Origin: Streptomyces olivoverticillatus
Lineage (GTDB): Bacteria; Actinomycetota; Actinomycetes; Streptomycetales; Streptomycetaceae
Reading direction: 5' to 3'
DNA: 64,000 bases
Assembly: GCF_014203555.1 (NCBI RefSeq)
Contig: NZ_JACHJH010000001.1
Span: 792,013 to 856,012 of the forward strand
Shown: one piece after another, positions 7,310-16,966 of the stretch
How positions within the stretch are numbered: position 1 is the stretch's first letter
How the letters are laid out: the number at the start of each line of letters is the position of its first letter
Notes under the pieces: model-generated
Told to the model about the DNA's origin: nothing
The model's database searches: none
What the model saw: only the letters and a program-made list of their open reading frames with translations
Program-made: the position numbers and the translations under genes

Positions 7310-8041
7310 ATGGCGGACGAACTGATGCAGCTGCTCTGGGGCCCGCATCCACAGCCCAAGCGCGGCCCCAAGCCGGCGCTGAGCCGGGGCGGCATCGCAC
7401 GCGCGGGCGTCGGCATCGCGGATACGGAGGGCCTCGCGGCTCTGTCGATGCAGCGGGTGGCGGAGCAGCTCGGCAAGACCAAGATGTCGCTGTACCGCTA
7501 CGTGCCGGGCCGGGCGGAACTGGTCGCGCTGATGGTGGAGACGGCCATCACCACCCCGCCGGAGCCGGTGGCCGGCGACTGGCGCACCCGGCTGACGGGC
7601 TGGTCACACGCCCTCGCCGAGGTCTTCGCCCGCCACCCCTGGCTGCTGGACGCGACGGTCGGCGCCCGCCTGCTGGGCCCGAACGAGCTGGCCTGGATGG
7701 AACAGGCCCTGGCCGCACTGGACGGCACGGGCCTCACGGGCACCGAACGCATGGACGCGGTGGTCCTGCTGACCAGCCACGTACGCGGCATCGCCCTCCA
7801 GTCGCGCGCGGCGGCCGGGGCAGAAGGGCCCGAGGCCCAGTTCGTGGCGGCCCTGGGCAAGGTGCTGCGCGAACACGGCGATGCCTACCCGTCCGTGGTG
7901 TCCGCGATGACGTCATCCGCCGGGCCGCAGGGCCAGGGGCAGGACCAGGCGCTGACCTTCGGTCTGGAGCGGATCCTGGACGGGCTGGAGGCGCTGATCA
8001 TGCGGCGCACGGGGGCGGGGGCGGGCGAGCACGGCAACTGA
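7310..8041 (+). CDS. TetR family transcriptional regulator
   Basis: 243 residues. The N-terminal HTH spans about residues 25-70: GGIARAGVGIADTEGLAALSMQRVAEQLGKTKMSLYRYV, with the conserved A-x-G turn and SLYRYV recognition helix. The C-terminal ligand domain starts near residue 80 and resembles TetR_C_1 (TetR-proper) by the WRTRLTGWSHALAEVFARHPWLLD block. GAGAGG lies close upstream of the ATG. It is divergent from the flavin monooxygenase and most likely represses it and itself through the palindromes in the shared promoter region. A strongly Gly/Ala-rich tail closes the protein. The inducer is unknown. Confidence 0.87.
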   Translation: MADELMQLLWGPHPQPKRGPKPALSRGGIARAGVGIADTEGLAALSMQRVAEQLGKTKMSLYRYVPGRAELVALMVETAITTPPEPVAGDWRTRLTGWSHALAEVFARHPWLLDATVGARLLGPNELAWMEQALAALDGTGLTGTERMDAVVLLTSHVRGIALQSRAAAGAEGPEAQFVAALGKVLREHGDAYPSVVSAMTSSAGPQGQGQDQALTFGLERILDGLEALIMRRTGAGAGEHGN

Positions 8042-8140
8042 GCGAAAGGGCGGCAGGGGCGCAGTGAGGGCGCTACAGTAGCGACGCTCATATTCACATA
8101 TGAGGCGGATCGGCATTTCGGAACCAGCGCTTCGGAATTC

Positions 8141-9439
8141 ATGGGGGTCCGGGAAGAATTGACCGCTCCAGCGTCCGGTGCGGCTTCCGGGAGACGAAGG
8201 CGCATCAAGTACACCCTTGCCGCTTGGGTTGCCGTCATTCTCGCGGTCAACTCCATGAGCTTCGCGATGACAGGCATCGGGCTCGCCTTGGACGGCGACT
8301 GGGTGTCCATGCTGTTCGTTCCCCTGTCGGTCCTGGGCTTCTTGATCGCGCTGTGGACGGCCCGGCGGCACATCGCGACGGCCAGGCGGCAGGACCAGCC
8401 GGTGCTGCCCTCGCTCCGGCACTTCCACGCCATGACGTACCTGCTCTACCTCCGCCCGTTCGCCGAGGACAGCAGGCTGTCGGCGATCGATCCGCTCGTG
8501 GGCGACAGAGCCGGCCTCCCCTACGCGCGGATGCTGGGGTTCGGCGATTTCGCGGACACCGAGGACAGTTGGGAGGAGCAGATCGTCGGGCTCTTCCGCC
8601 CGCGCGGCGAGGTCGTCGCCGTCGGCCGGCCCGGCGAGGAATTCGCCTTTCCCGGAGCGAAACGCTTCTACCTGCCCGGTGACGGCTGGAAACAGGAAGT
8701 CAGCAACGGCATACGCAGCGCCCGCCTCGTCCTGCTCGTGGCGGGCATCGGCGAGAACGCGAAGAGCGCCGGCGGCACTCTGTGGGAGTTCACGGAGGCC
8801 GTGCGGCTGCTGCCGCCCTCCCGGCTGCTCCTGCTGGTCTGCGGCAGCCCCGACGACTACCGGCGTTTCTGTGACGCGGCCGCCGAAGCGTTCGAGGAAC
8901 GGTCCAAGCGGCTGATCGGTGTGGGCGAACCAGCGCTGACGCTGCCGGTGTTGCCCGATCACCCTGCCATGTCCGGCTCGCAGTGGCGGCATCCCCTCCG
9001 GGGCGTCGTGCAATTCGACGACACATGGAAAGGGGAATTCACCGCCTTCGATCCCGCCTCCGAGGCGGGCGGGCCGCGCAGACGGAACCGTGCCATGGTC
9101 CGCCACCAGATCGAACCGTTCATCGCAAGCCTGGAACCGTGCTTGCCCGGCGAGATCGCGAGCCCCGGCAGGTTCCGTTATGCGTATGTGGCGGGCGAGA
9201 TACTGGAAAACACGGCGAAGATCCTCTTGGCGGTCCTTCTCATGGGAAGGACGCACACGCCCTTCCTGATGAGGGCCATGGCCATCGTCTACATGGCGTC
9301 GATCCTCGTCGGCGAAATACGCACCGCGATATCCACCGAGCGGCGCCGAGCCCGCAAGGATGTCAAGGTCGTCCCGCCGCCCCCGCCCCTGACCGCAAGG
9401 TCCGCGAGATCTGCCAGAAGCGGTCACTCCGCCGTCTGA
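8141..9439 (+). CDS. Membrane protein with TIR-like cytoplasmic domain
   Basis: 432 residues. Two hydrophobic segments near residues 25-45 and 50-72 anchor the N terminus, and another hydrophobic region lies near 350-390. Between them is a soluble alpha/beta domain starting YLLYLRPFAEDSRL, with EEQIVGLFRPRGEVVAVGRPGEEF, then LPGDGWKQEVSNGIRSARLVLLVAGIGENA and a further strand RLLLLVCGSPDD. This strand/helix order (LRPF-start, GxxVAVGRPGE, W-x-x-x-V-x-x-x-I-x-x-A-x-x-V-x-x-V) resembles the TIR-like domains found in other actinobacterial membrane proteins. I see no obvious catalytic Glu of NADase TIRs, so it may be a signalling rather than an enzymatic version. The final 16 bases overlap the convergent transporter gene. 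Confidence 0.6.
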   Translation: MGVREELTAPASGAASGRRRRIKYTLAAWVAVILAVNSMSFAMTGIGLALDGDWVSMLFVPLSVLGFLIALWTARRHIATARRQDQPVLPSLRHFHAMTYLLYLRPFAEDSRLSAIDPLVGDRAGLPYARMLGFGDFADTEDSWEEQIVGLFRPRGEVVAVGRPGEEFAFPGAKRFYLPGDGWKQEVSNGIRSARLVLLVAGIGENAKSAGGTLWEFTEAVRLLPPSRLLLLVCGSPDDYRRFCDAAAEAFEERSKRLIGVGEPALTLPVLPDHPAMSGSQWRHPLRGVVQFDDTWKGEFTAFDPASEAGGPRRRNRAMVRHQIEPFIASLEPCLPGEIASPGRFRYAYVAGEILENTAKILLAVLLMGRTHTPFLMRAMAIVYMASILVGEIRTAISTERRRARKDVKVVPPPPPLTARSARSARSGHSAV

Positions 9440-10269
9440 TCCTCCGGCGCCTCCCCGAAGCGCGCGAGCACCAGCGCGCCCGCCACCGCCAGCACGAACC
9501 CCACCACCGCCAGCGGCATCAGGCCCTCCCGCGTGCGGTCCCCCAGCCACTGGACGCCCACCCAGGCCGGGCCCAGGGTCTCGCCGATGACCATGCCCGC
9601 CGTCGCGGCCGTCACCGAGCCGCGTTGCAGGGCGGACGTCAGGAGCAGGAAGCCGGCGACGCTGCCGAGCAGCAGGGCGTACGCGGCGGGGTTGGCCAGC
9701 AGCGCGCCGGGCGAGAGGCCGTCGACCAGGCGGACGGACACCTCCACCACCCCGAAGCCGATGCCCGCCCCCAGGCCCAGCGCCGCCGCGCGGGCCCGGC
9801 CCGGCAGCCGGCCCGCGACCGCGCCGAACAGGAAGACGCCCACCGCCGTGCACAGCGCCCCCACGCGCAGCGCCATGGAGCCCGTACCGGCGCCCTCCGC
9901 ACCCGAGGCCAGGCCCAGCATGGCCAGCCCGCCGCAGACCGTGCCCACCGCCAGCCACTCCACGCGGCTCAGCCGGACCCGCAGCGCCCAGGAGGCAACC
10001 ACCGCCGTCACCGCCAGGCTCGCGGCGAGGGCCGCGCCGACCACGTAGATGGGCAGCGAGCGCAGGGCGACCAGCTCCAGCAGGAAGCCCAGCCCGTCGA
10101 GCCCCAGCCCCGCCACATAACGCCACTGACGCATCGCCCGCATCATCAGACGGGGGTCCACGCCCGAACCGCCGCCCGGGGCGGTGGCCCGGGTGGCGAC
10201 GGCCTGGAGGACGGTTGCGGTGCCGTAGCTGACCGCCGAGCCGAGCGCGCAGAGCATGCCGAGGATCAC
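9424..10269 (-). CDS. EamA/DMT-type membrane transporter
   Basis: 281 residues read from a GTG at 10269. About ten closely spaced hydrophobic helices fill the protein, beginning LGMLCALGSAVSYGTATVLQAVA, with an internal two-fold pattern typical of the drug/metabolite transporter superfamily (EamA). The charged-poor helices and small loops agree; no ATP-binding or periplasmic partner is nearby. The ATG at 10257 (MLCALGSAV) is a possible alternative start. Transcription is divergent from the lipoprotein gene at 10343, with a short shared promoter region. The substrate cannot be predicted. Confidence 0.75.
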   Translation of the reverse strand: MILGMLCALGSAVSYGTATVLQAVATRATAPGGGSGVDPRLMMRAMRQWRYVAGLGLDGLGFLLELVALRSLPIYVVGAALAASLAVTAVVASWALRVRLSRVEWLAVGTVCGGLAMLGLASGAEGAGTGSMALRVGALCTAVGVFLFGAVAGRLPGRARAAALGLGAGIGFGVVEVSVRLVDGLSPGALLANPAAYALLLGSVAGFLLLTSALQRGSVTAATAGMVIGETLGPAWVGVQWLGDRTREGLMPLAVVGFVLAVAGALVLARFGEAPEDQTAE

Positions 10270-10342
10270 GGTCCCGACTGTAGGGCCCACAGCGGGCGTG
10301 TTTAGGGTGTACGGACTTTCCACCGACGGGGGCGTCACGCAC

Positions 10343-10693
10343 ATGGCACCAACAGCACCAACAGCACCACAAACCCGGCGACGGCTGCGTTCGAGCACCG
10401 TGATACTCGGCGGCATGGGCGTCCTCGCCGCCGCCCTGACCTCCTGCGGATCCGAGCCCGACAAGCGCTGCGTCGACGGCAGGAGCTACGACGCGGCCCG
10501 CGGCTACAAGATCCTCGACTCCAAGTCCTGCTCGAACAAGAGCGGCGGCGTCGCGCCGGGCACCTGGTACTACGGCTCGGACAACGGCGGTGGCTACGCC
10601 AAGAGCGGCACGTTCGAGAAGAACAAGGCCGTCTCCCGGGGCGGCTTCGGCTGCTCCTCCTCCAGCAGCCACTCCGGTTCGAGCGGCGGCTGA
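10343..10693 (+). CDS. Small lipoprotein, YgiB/DUF1190-like position
   Basis: 116 residues. Basic N terminus (TRRRLRSS), a hydrophobic stretch, then the lipobox AALTSC with Cys near residue 35, so it should be lipid-modified and exported. The mature part contains three more cysteines, a WYYGSDNGGGYAKSGTF stretch and a Ser/Gly-rich tail. It lies 7 bases before a glutathionylspermidine-synthase-like gene. In E. coli the corresponding neighbours are ygiB (DUF1190 lipoprotein) and ygiC, and this protein has the same size, lipobox and SGTFEK-like end, so I regard it as the actinobacterial counterpart. Role unknown. Confidence 0.7.
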   Translation: MAPTAPTAPQTRRRLRSSTVILGGMGVLAAALTSCGSEPDKRCVDGRSYDAARGYKILDSKSCSNKSGGVAPGTWYYGSDNGGGYAKSGTFEKNKAVSRGGFGCSSSSSHSGSSGG

Positions 10694-10700
10694 GCCCGCC

Positions 10701-11903
10701 GTGCAGCGCCACCGCACCACCCCGCGCCCCGGCTGGCAGGACACCGTCGAGGAGCAGGGCCTGATCTACCCCCTGTGCCGGCACCCGGACGGGTCGCTGC
10801 GCCCGTACTGGGACGAGAGCGCGTACTACTCCTTCACTCTCCCCGAGGTCGAGGCGCTCGAAGAGGTCGTCGAGGAGCTGCACGGGTTGTGCCTCGCGGC
10901 CGCCGAGCACATCGTGGAGCACGACCGCTTCGCGGACCTCGGCATCACGGACCGCCGCCTGGCGGCCCTGGTCGCCGAGTCCTGGCGGCGGCGCGCCGAA
11001 CTCCCCTCCCTCTACGGGCGCTTCGACCTGCACTACGACGGGCGGCCAGGCGGCGGCCCGGCGAAGATGCTGGAGTACAACGCCGACACGCCGACCTCGC
11101 TGGTGGAGGCGGCGAGCGCGCAGTGGTTCTGGATGGAGGAACGTTTCGCGGACGTGCCGCACGCCGACCAGTGGAACTCCCTCCACGAGCGGCTCGTCGA
11201 GGCCTGGAAGCGGCAGGCCGCGCTGCTGCCGCCCGGCGCGCCCGTGCACTTCGCCCACTCGGTGGGCGACGAGCTCGGCGAGGACCTGATGACGGTGGCC
11301 TACCTGCGCGAGACCGCCGAGCAGGCGGGGATCGCCACGGAGGCGATCTCCGTGGAGGACATCGGCTGGGACCGCCTCGCCGGCCGCTTCGTGGACGACC
11401 GGCTCCGTTTCGTCCGGGCCTGCTTCAAGCTCTACCCGTGGGAGTGGCTGGCCACCGACGACTTCGGCCCGCAGGTGCTCGACACGCTGGACAACGGCGG
11501 GGGCACGGGGTCCACGCTGTGGATCGAGCCCGCGTGGAAGATGCTGCTGTCGAACAAGGCGCTGCTGGCCGTGTTGTGGGAGCTCTTCCCGGGCCACCCG
11601 AACCTGCTGCCCGCCTACTTGGACGGCCCGAGGGAGCTGGCCCGCACGAACGGCTATGTGGCGAAGCCCCTGCTCGGCCGGGAAGGCGCGGGCGTCACCC
11701 TGCACCCGCCGGGCACCGCCCCCACCCTCCGCGACGAGCCCTGCTGCTACCAGGAACTGGCCCCCCTGCCGGACTTCGACGGCAACCACGTGGTGCTGGG
11801 CGCCTGGGTGGTCGAGGACGAGGCGGCAGGGCTGGGCATCAGGGAGTCGGCGGGCCTGGTCACCGACGAGTACGCACGGTTCGTACCGCACGTGATCCTC
11901 TGA
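10701..11903 (+). CDS. Glutathionylspermidine synthase-like ATP-grasp protein (YgiC-like)
   Basis: 400 residues from a GTG just after the lipoprotein stop. The whole length matches the GSP_synth family (PF03738): N-terminal RPGWQDTVEEQGLIYP, WDESAYYSFTLPEVEALE, KMLEYNADTPTSLVEAA, and the C-terminal ATP-grasp residues around KPLLGREGAGV and YQELAPLPDF. In trypanosomes and E. coli Gss this domain joins glutathione to spermidine; actinobacteria make mycothiol instead, and the YgiC branch is not known to make glutathionylspermidine, so an amide ligase acting on another amine or peptide is more likely. Coupled to the upstream lipoprotein gene. Confidence 0.85.
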   Translation: MQRHRTTPRPGWQDTVEEQGLIYPLCRHPDGSLRPYWDESAYYSFTLPEVEALEEVVEELHGLCLAAAEHIVEHDRFADLGITDRRLAALVAESWRRRAELPSLYGRFDLHYDGRPGGGPAKMLEYNADTPTSLVEAASAQWFWMEERFADVPHADQWNSLHERLVEAWKRQAALLPPGAPVHFAHSVGDELGEDLMTVAYLRETAEQAGIATEAISVEDIGWDRLAGRFVDDRLRFVRACFKLYPWEWLATDDFGPQVLDTLDNGGGTGSTLWIEPAWKMLLSNKALLAVLWELFPGHPNLLPAYLDGPRELARTNGYVAKPLLGREGAGVTLHPPGTAPTLRDEPCCYQELAPLPDFDGNHVVLGAWVVEDEAAGLGIRESAGLVTDEYARFVPHVIL

Positions 11904-11933
11904 CGCCGCCGGATCCGTCAACGAACGTGGACG

Positions 11934-12752
11934 CTACGACCGGCGACGCGCCTCGACGATCGAGCCGCCCGCGGTACCGAGTGCGGGCGTGAACGGCCAG
12001 CGGACGCCGAGGTCGGCTGCCACGGTCTCGAAGGCCGTCACCTCCACCTGCCAGTCGCGGCCGGTGAAGAGGGGGGCGGGGTCGTCCGTGCCGTAGTGCC
12101 AGGGCGAGCCCCACTCGGCGAGGAGGCCGAGCATCGGGCGCGCCCAGGGGGCGTCGAGCATCGAGCGGCCGACGAAGTCGGTGAGGAGCGTGCTGCCCGG
12201 TGCGGAGAGTGCGGTGATCCTGTCGAAGAGGCCGTGGACAGCGGGCTCTTCGAGGTACTGGGTGAGCCCTTCCGCCAGCCAGCACGTGGGCCGGTCCGCG
12301 CGGAAGCCCGCGGCTCGGAGGGGGCCGGTCCAGTCGGCGGCGAGGTCGACCGCGACCGGGTGACGCGGGCAGCGGGCGGGAGGGGCACCGGCGTCGGCCA
12401 GGAGGGTTTCCTTGACGGCCAGGAGTTCCGGGCGGTCGAGCTCGAAGACGGTGGTGCCGGCCGGCAGGTCGAGCCGGTAGGCGCGGGAGTCCATGCCCGC
12501 GGCGACGAGCACCAGTTGCCGTGGGCCGTCGTCCGCCGTGCAGAGCCGGGTGAGGGCGTCGTCGTAGAAGCGGGTGCGGACCGCGATCGCGGGGACGTCG
12601 CCGAACTCGTCCAGCAGGGCGCGGCCGGTGTCGCCCGCCAGGGAGGCGGCGAGCGGGTCGTCGAAGAGGCGGTCGGGGCGGGCGGATTCGCGGGCGCGCA
12701 GGGCTGCGGTCAGCCGGGCGGTACGGGCGACGGGGTCGAGGGTGCAGGGCAT
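11934..12752 (-). CDS. Class I SAM-dependent methyltransferase (LCMT/TIGR00027 family)
   Basis: 272 residues from the ATG at 12752. The TIGR00027/leucine carboxyl methyltransferase signature is clear: TARLTAALRARESARPDRLFDDPLA at the N terminus, RTRFYDDAL, the SAM-binding VLVAAGMDSRAYRLDL, FELDRPELLAVKETLLA, and the later WLAEGLTQYLEE. Actinobacteria hold many such O-methyltransferases of unknown substrate, some in secondary metabolism. The gene is divergent from the Lrp regulator at 12871 with about 118 bp between them and ends about 30 bp from the convergent GSP-synthase gene. Confidence 0.85.
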   Translation of the reverse strand: MPCTLDPVARTARLTAALRARESARPDRLFDDPLAASLAGDTGRALLDEFGDVPAIAVRTRFYDDALTRLCTADDGPRQLVLVAAGMDSRAYRLDLPAGTTVFELDRPELLAVKETLLADAGAPPARCPRHPVAVDLAADWTGPLRAAGFRADRPTCWLAEGLTQYLEEPAVHGLFDRITALSAPGSTLLTDFVGRSMLDAPWARPMLGLLAEWGSPWHYGTDDPAPLFTGRDWQVEVTAFETVAADLGVRWPFTPALGTAGGSIVEARRRS

Positions 12753-12870
12753 CGGACGGGCTCCGTTCGGTGGTGGGTGCCGTTGTGAGGACGACACTCG
12801 CCGATGCGGGGCGCCCACGGCACAGGATCGGGCTGCTTCGGCGTTTTCCGGCACGCAGTACGGTGTTCTG

Positions 12871-13911
12871 ATGGAATCCGACGAAACGGAAGCCGTCGAA
12901 CTGGACGCACTCGACCGGCAGTTGCTGCACGCGCTCCAGATCGACGGCCGGGTGCCGTTCAGCCGCGTCGCCGAGGTCGTGGGCGCCTCGGACCGTACGG
13001 TCGCCCGCCGCTATCACCGGCTGAGGTCGGCGGGGGTGCTGCGCGTCGTCGGGCTGCCGGATGCCCGCAAGATCGGGATGGCCGACTGGTTCGTACGGAT
13101 CCGGTGCACCCCCGACGCGGCGCCGGCCGTGGCCGCGGCGCTGGTGGAGCGGGAGGACACCTCGTGGGTGGGCCTGGCGAGCGGCGGCACGGAGATCACC
13201 TGTGTCATGCGGGCGCACGCGGGCCCCGTGCGCGGCAGCCTGCTGCTGCCGAAGCTGCCCCGCACCTCGCGGATCACCGCGGTCACCGCCCAGTGCCTGC
13301 TGCGGATCGTCGCCGGTGAGTCCGGCTGGCCCGGCCGTTTGACCGGGCTCGATCCGGAGCAGGCCGCGGCCCTGGCCCGCCCGGCCGGTCCGGGCCGCGC
13401 CGCCCGGCTCACCGCGGCGGACCGGCTGCTGCTGCCGGTGCTGGCCAGGGACGGCCGGGCGGCCGCGGCGGAGCTGGCGGCCGCGACGGGCTGGTCCGAG
13501 TCGACCGTGCGGCGCCGCCTGGAGGAGCTGCGCCGCAGCGGGCTGCTGTACTTCGACGTCGACGTCGACCCGCTGCTGTACGGCTTCACGTGCGAGGCCG
13601 TCCTGTGGCTGAAGGTCGCCCCCGGCGAGCTGAACGGGGTGGCGGCGGCGCTCGCCGGCCACCCCGAGGTCGCCTTCGCCGGGGCGGTCAGCGGTGCGGC
13701 CAACATGGTGGCGTACGTCGTCTGCCGTGACGCCGACGCCCTGTACGACTACCTGGCCACCCGCATCGGCGCCCTGCCCGGGGTCCGGGAGGCCGAGACG
13801 GTGCCGGCCACCCGGCTCGTCAAACGGGCGGGTGCCACCCCGCCCCGGCGGCTCAGCCCTCCAGTACCTCCCGGATCCGGGCCAGGCCCCAGTCCAGGTC
13901 CTCCTTGGTGA
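12871..13911 (+). CDS. Lrp/AsnC family regulator with two HTH-RAM units
   Basis: 346 residues. There are two tandem Lrp-type units. The first HTH (LDALDRQLLHALQIDGRVPFSRVAEVVGASDRTVARRYHRLRSAGVLR) is followed by a RAM-like domain; the second (LTAADRLLLPVLARDGRAAAAELAAATGWSESTVRRRLEELRRSGLL) starts near residue 175 and has a second RAM-like domain. Duplicated Lrp proteins are common in actinobacteria and sense amino acids. The gene converges on ornithine aminotransferase, overlapping it by 59 bases; the last Pro-rich 20 residues look like simple read-through of the opposite gene's end. Control of the neighbouring aminotransferase is plausible but not shown by position, since the two are convergent, not divergent. 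Confidence 0.85.
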   Translation: MESDETEAVELDALDRQLLHALQIDGRVPFSRVAEVVGASDRTVARRYHRLRSAGVLRVVGLPDARKIGMADWFVRIRCTPDAAPAVAAALVEREDTSWVGLASGGTEITCVMRAHAGPVRGSLLLPKLPRTSRITAVTAQCLLRIVAGESGWPGRLTGLDPEQAAALARPAGPGRAARLTAADRLLLPVLARDGRAAAAELAAATGWSESTVRRRLEELRRSGLLYFDVDVDPLLYGFTCEAVLWLKVAPGELNGVAAALAGHPEVAFAGAVSGAANMVAYVVCRDADALYDYLATRIGALPGVREAETVPATRLVKRAGATPPRRLSPPVPPGSGPGPSPGPPW

Positions 13912-15058
13912 TGACCAGGGGCGGGGCGATGCGGATCGTGGCGCCGTGGGTGTCCTTGACCAGGACGCCCTGGGTCATCAGGCGTTCCGAGACCTCGCGG
14001 CCCGTGCCCACGGCCGGCGGGACGTCGATGCCCGCCCACAGGCCCCTGCCGCGGACCGCGGTGACCAGGCCCGCGCCGGCCAGCAGGGCCAGTTCGCGGT
14101 GGAGGTGTTCGCCGAGCTCTGCCGCCTTCTGCTGGTACTCGCCGGACTTGAGGATGGCGATGACCTCCAGGGCCACCGCGCACGCCAGCGGGTTGCCGCC
14201 GAAGGTCGAGCCGTGTTCGCCGGGCTGGTAGACGCCCAGCACCTCGCGGGAGGAGACGACCGCCGAGACGGGGACGACGCCGCCGCCCAGGGCCTTGCCC
14301 AGGATGTAGACGTCGGGCACGACGTCCTCGTGCTCGCAGGCGAACGTCCGGCCCGTGCGGCCCAGCCCGGACTGGATCTCGTCGGCCATGAAGAGCACGT
14401 TCCGCTCGGTGGTCAGGCGCCGGACGCCCGCCAGGTAGCCGGGCGGCGGGACCAGGACACCCGCTTCGCCCTGGATCGGTTCGAGGAGGACGGCGACCGT
14501 GTGCTCGTCGACCGCCGCCTCCAGCGCCGCCAGGTCGCCGTAGGGGACGATCTCGAAGCCGGGGGTGTAGGGGCCGAAGTCGGCCCGTGCCTCCTGGTCG
14601 GTGGAGAAGCTGACGATCGTCGTGGTGCGGCCGTGGAAGTTGTTCTCGGCGACCACGATCTTCGCCCGGCCGTCCGGCACGCCCTTGACGCGGTAGCCCC
14701 ATTTGCGGGCGGTCTTCACGGCCGTCTCGACCGCTTCCGCGCCGGTGTTCATCGGCAGCACCATCTCCATGCCGCACAGCGCCGCCAGCTCCGTGCAGAA
14801 CTCCGCGAACCGGTCGTGGTGGAAGGCCCGCGAGGTCAGGGTCACCCGGTCCAGCTGCGCCTTCGCGGCGGCCACCAGGCGGCGGTTGCCGTGCCCGAAG
14901 TTCAGCGCCGAGTACCCGGCGAGCATGTCGAGGTAGCGGCGCCCCTCGACATCGGTCATCCATGCACCCTGTGCGGTCGCCACGACGACCGGCAACGGAT
15001 GGTAGTTGTGTGCGCTGTGCTGCTCGGCTGCGGCGATGCTGCGTTCCGTGGACGTCAA
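13853..15058 (-). CDS. rocD: Ornithine aminotransferase
   Basis: 401 residues. Class III PLP aminotransferase: NTGAEAVETAVKTARKW, NNFHGRTTT, LLEPIQGEAGV, MADEIQSGLGRTG and the lysine block ILGKALGGGVVPVSAV; overall it matches ornithine delta-aminotransferase, which converts ornithine and 2-oxoglutarate to glutamate semialdehyde and glutamate. NHNYHPLPVVV-like N terminus (AHNYHPLPVV) is typical of OAT. The start is a TTG at 15058, chosen because GGAG lies 8 bases upstream and the reading MTSTERSIAAAEQHSAHNYHPL fits the family start. It probably feeds arginine/ornithine nitrogen to glutamate or proline. Convergent with the Lrp gene. Confidence 0.9.
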   Translation of the reverse strand: MTSTERSIAAAEQHSAHNYHPLPVVVATAQGAWMTDVEGRRYLDMLAGYSALNFGHGNRRLVAAAKAQLDRVTLTSRAFHHDRFAEFCTELAALCGMEMVLPMNTGAEAVETAVKTARKWGYRVKGVPDGRAKIVVAENNFHGRTTTIVSFSTDQEARADFGPYTPGFEIVPYGDLAALEAAVDEHTVAVLLEPIQGEAGVLVPPPGYLAGVRRLTTERNVLFMADEIQSGLGRTGRTFACEHEDVVPDVYILGKALGGGVVPVSAVVSSREVLGVYQPGEHGSTFGGNPLACAVALEVIAILKSGEYQQKAAELGEHLHRELALLAGAGLVTAVRGRGLWAGIDVPPAVGTGREVSERLMTQGVLVKDTHGATIRIAPPLVITKEDLDWGLARIREVLEG

Positions 15059-15148
15059 CGTGTGCTCCGTTCGTGTCGGGGCATGCTGCCGTCCGCCTTT
15101 CTACACCCCGATCCGCACGGCTGGACCGAGTCCGGATTCCGCACCTGA

Positions 15149-16174
<1,026 letters not shown>

Positions 16175-16306
16175 GCCGTTCGGGCAGTCTTCCCGGCGCG
16201 CGGGCCCTTGGTCCCGCGGGCCGGGGACCAGGGCACCTGGCAGCGGACGCGGCCCAGCCGCCACACTGACCACGGGGACGTACAGGCGCACAGGAGGGAG
16301 AACGCA

Positions 16307-16909
16307 GTGGGGACCGTAACGCTCGGCGTTTCGATCGCGGTCCCGGAGCCGTACGGCAGCTTCCTCCAGAAGCGCCGTGAGGACTTCGGCGACCCGCACG
16401 CACACGGGATTCCCACGCACGTCACCCTGCTGCCGCCGACCGAGGTGGAGTCGTCCTCGCTGCCCGCGATCGAGGCCCACCTGGCCGAGGTGGCGGCGCA
16501 GGGGCAGCCCTTCGAGATGCGGCTCTCGGGTACGGGCACGTTCCGGCCGCTGTCCCCCGTCGTCTTCGTGAACGTGGTCGAGGGCGCGGCCTCCTGCGCC
16601 TGGCTGCAGAAGCGGGTGCGGGACGCCTCGGGACCGGTGGCCCGGGAGCTGCAGTTCCCCTACCACCCGCACGTGACGGTGGCGCACGGCATCGCCGAGG
16701 AGGCGATGGACCGGGCCTTCGAGGAGCTCGCCGGGTACGAGGCGTCCTGGACCATCGACGGCTTCGCGCTGTACGAGCAGGGAGAGGACGGTATCTGGCG
16801 CCTCGAGCGCGACTTTCCCTTTGGGAGCGGGCCGGACGTGACCGCGCAGCCGGCCGCCCTGCCGCGGCAGGGCGGGGTGTCCCTCCCCCTTTCAGGTCCC
16901 CTCCAGTAA
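16307..16909 (+). CDS. 2'-5' RNA ligase-like 2H phosphoesterase
   Basis: 200 residues from a GTG with an excellent GGAGG ribosome binding site 9 bases upstream. The two HxT signature motifs are present: THVTLLPP near residue 41 and HPHVTVAHG near residue 120, placing it in the 2H phosphoesterase superfamily (2_5_RNA_ligase2). Members act on RNA 2',3'-cyclic phosphates or related ends. The C-terminal 30 residues after GIWRLERDFPF are low-complexity. It follows trpS by 132 bases and precedes yihY; the three may form one transcription unit. Confidence 0.87.
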   Translation: MGTVTLGVSIAVPEPYGSFLQKRREDFGDPHAHGIPTHVTLLPPTEVESSSLPAIEAHLAEVAAQGQPFEMRLSGTGTFRPLSPVVFVNVVEGAASCAWLQKRVRDASGPVARELQFPYHPHVTVAHGIAEEAMDRAFEELAGYEASWTIDGFALYEQGEDGIWRLERDFPFGSGPDVTAQPAALPRQGGVSLPLSGPLQ

Positions 16910-16966
16910 CCGCGCGACCCCGGCCCCGGCCCCCTCAACCTCGGAATATGGGGTAGTCGTAGGGCC

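Noticed and set aside
6211..8067. Very long plus-strand reading frame antisense to the monooxygenase
   Set aside because: Its composition is a shadow of the minus-strand gene's codon bias; it spans the operator and the TetR gene in another frame, with no domain.
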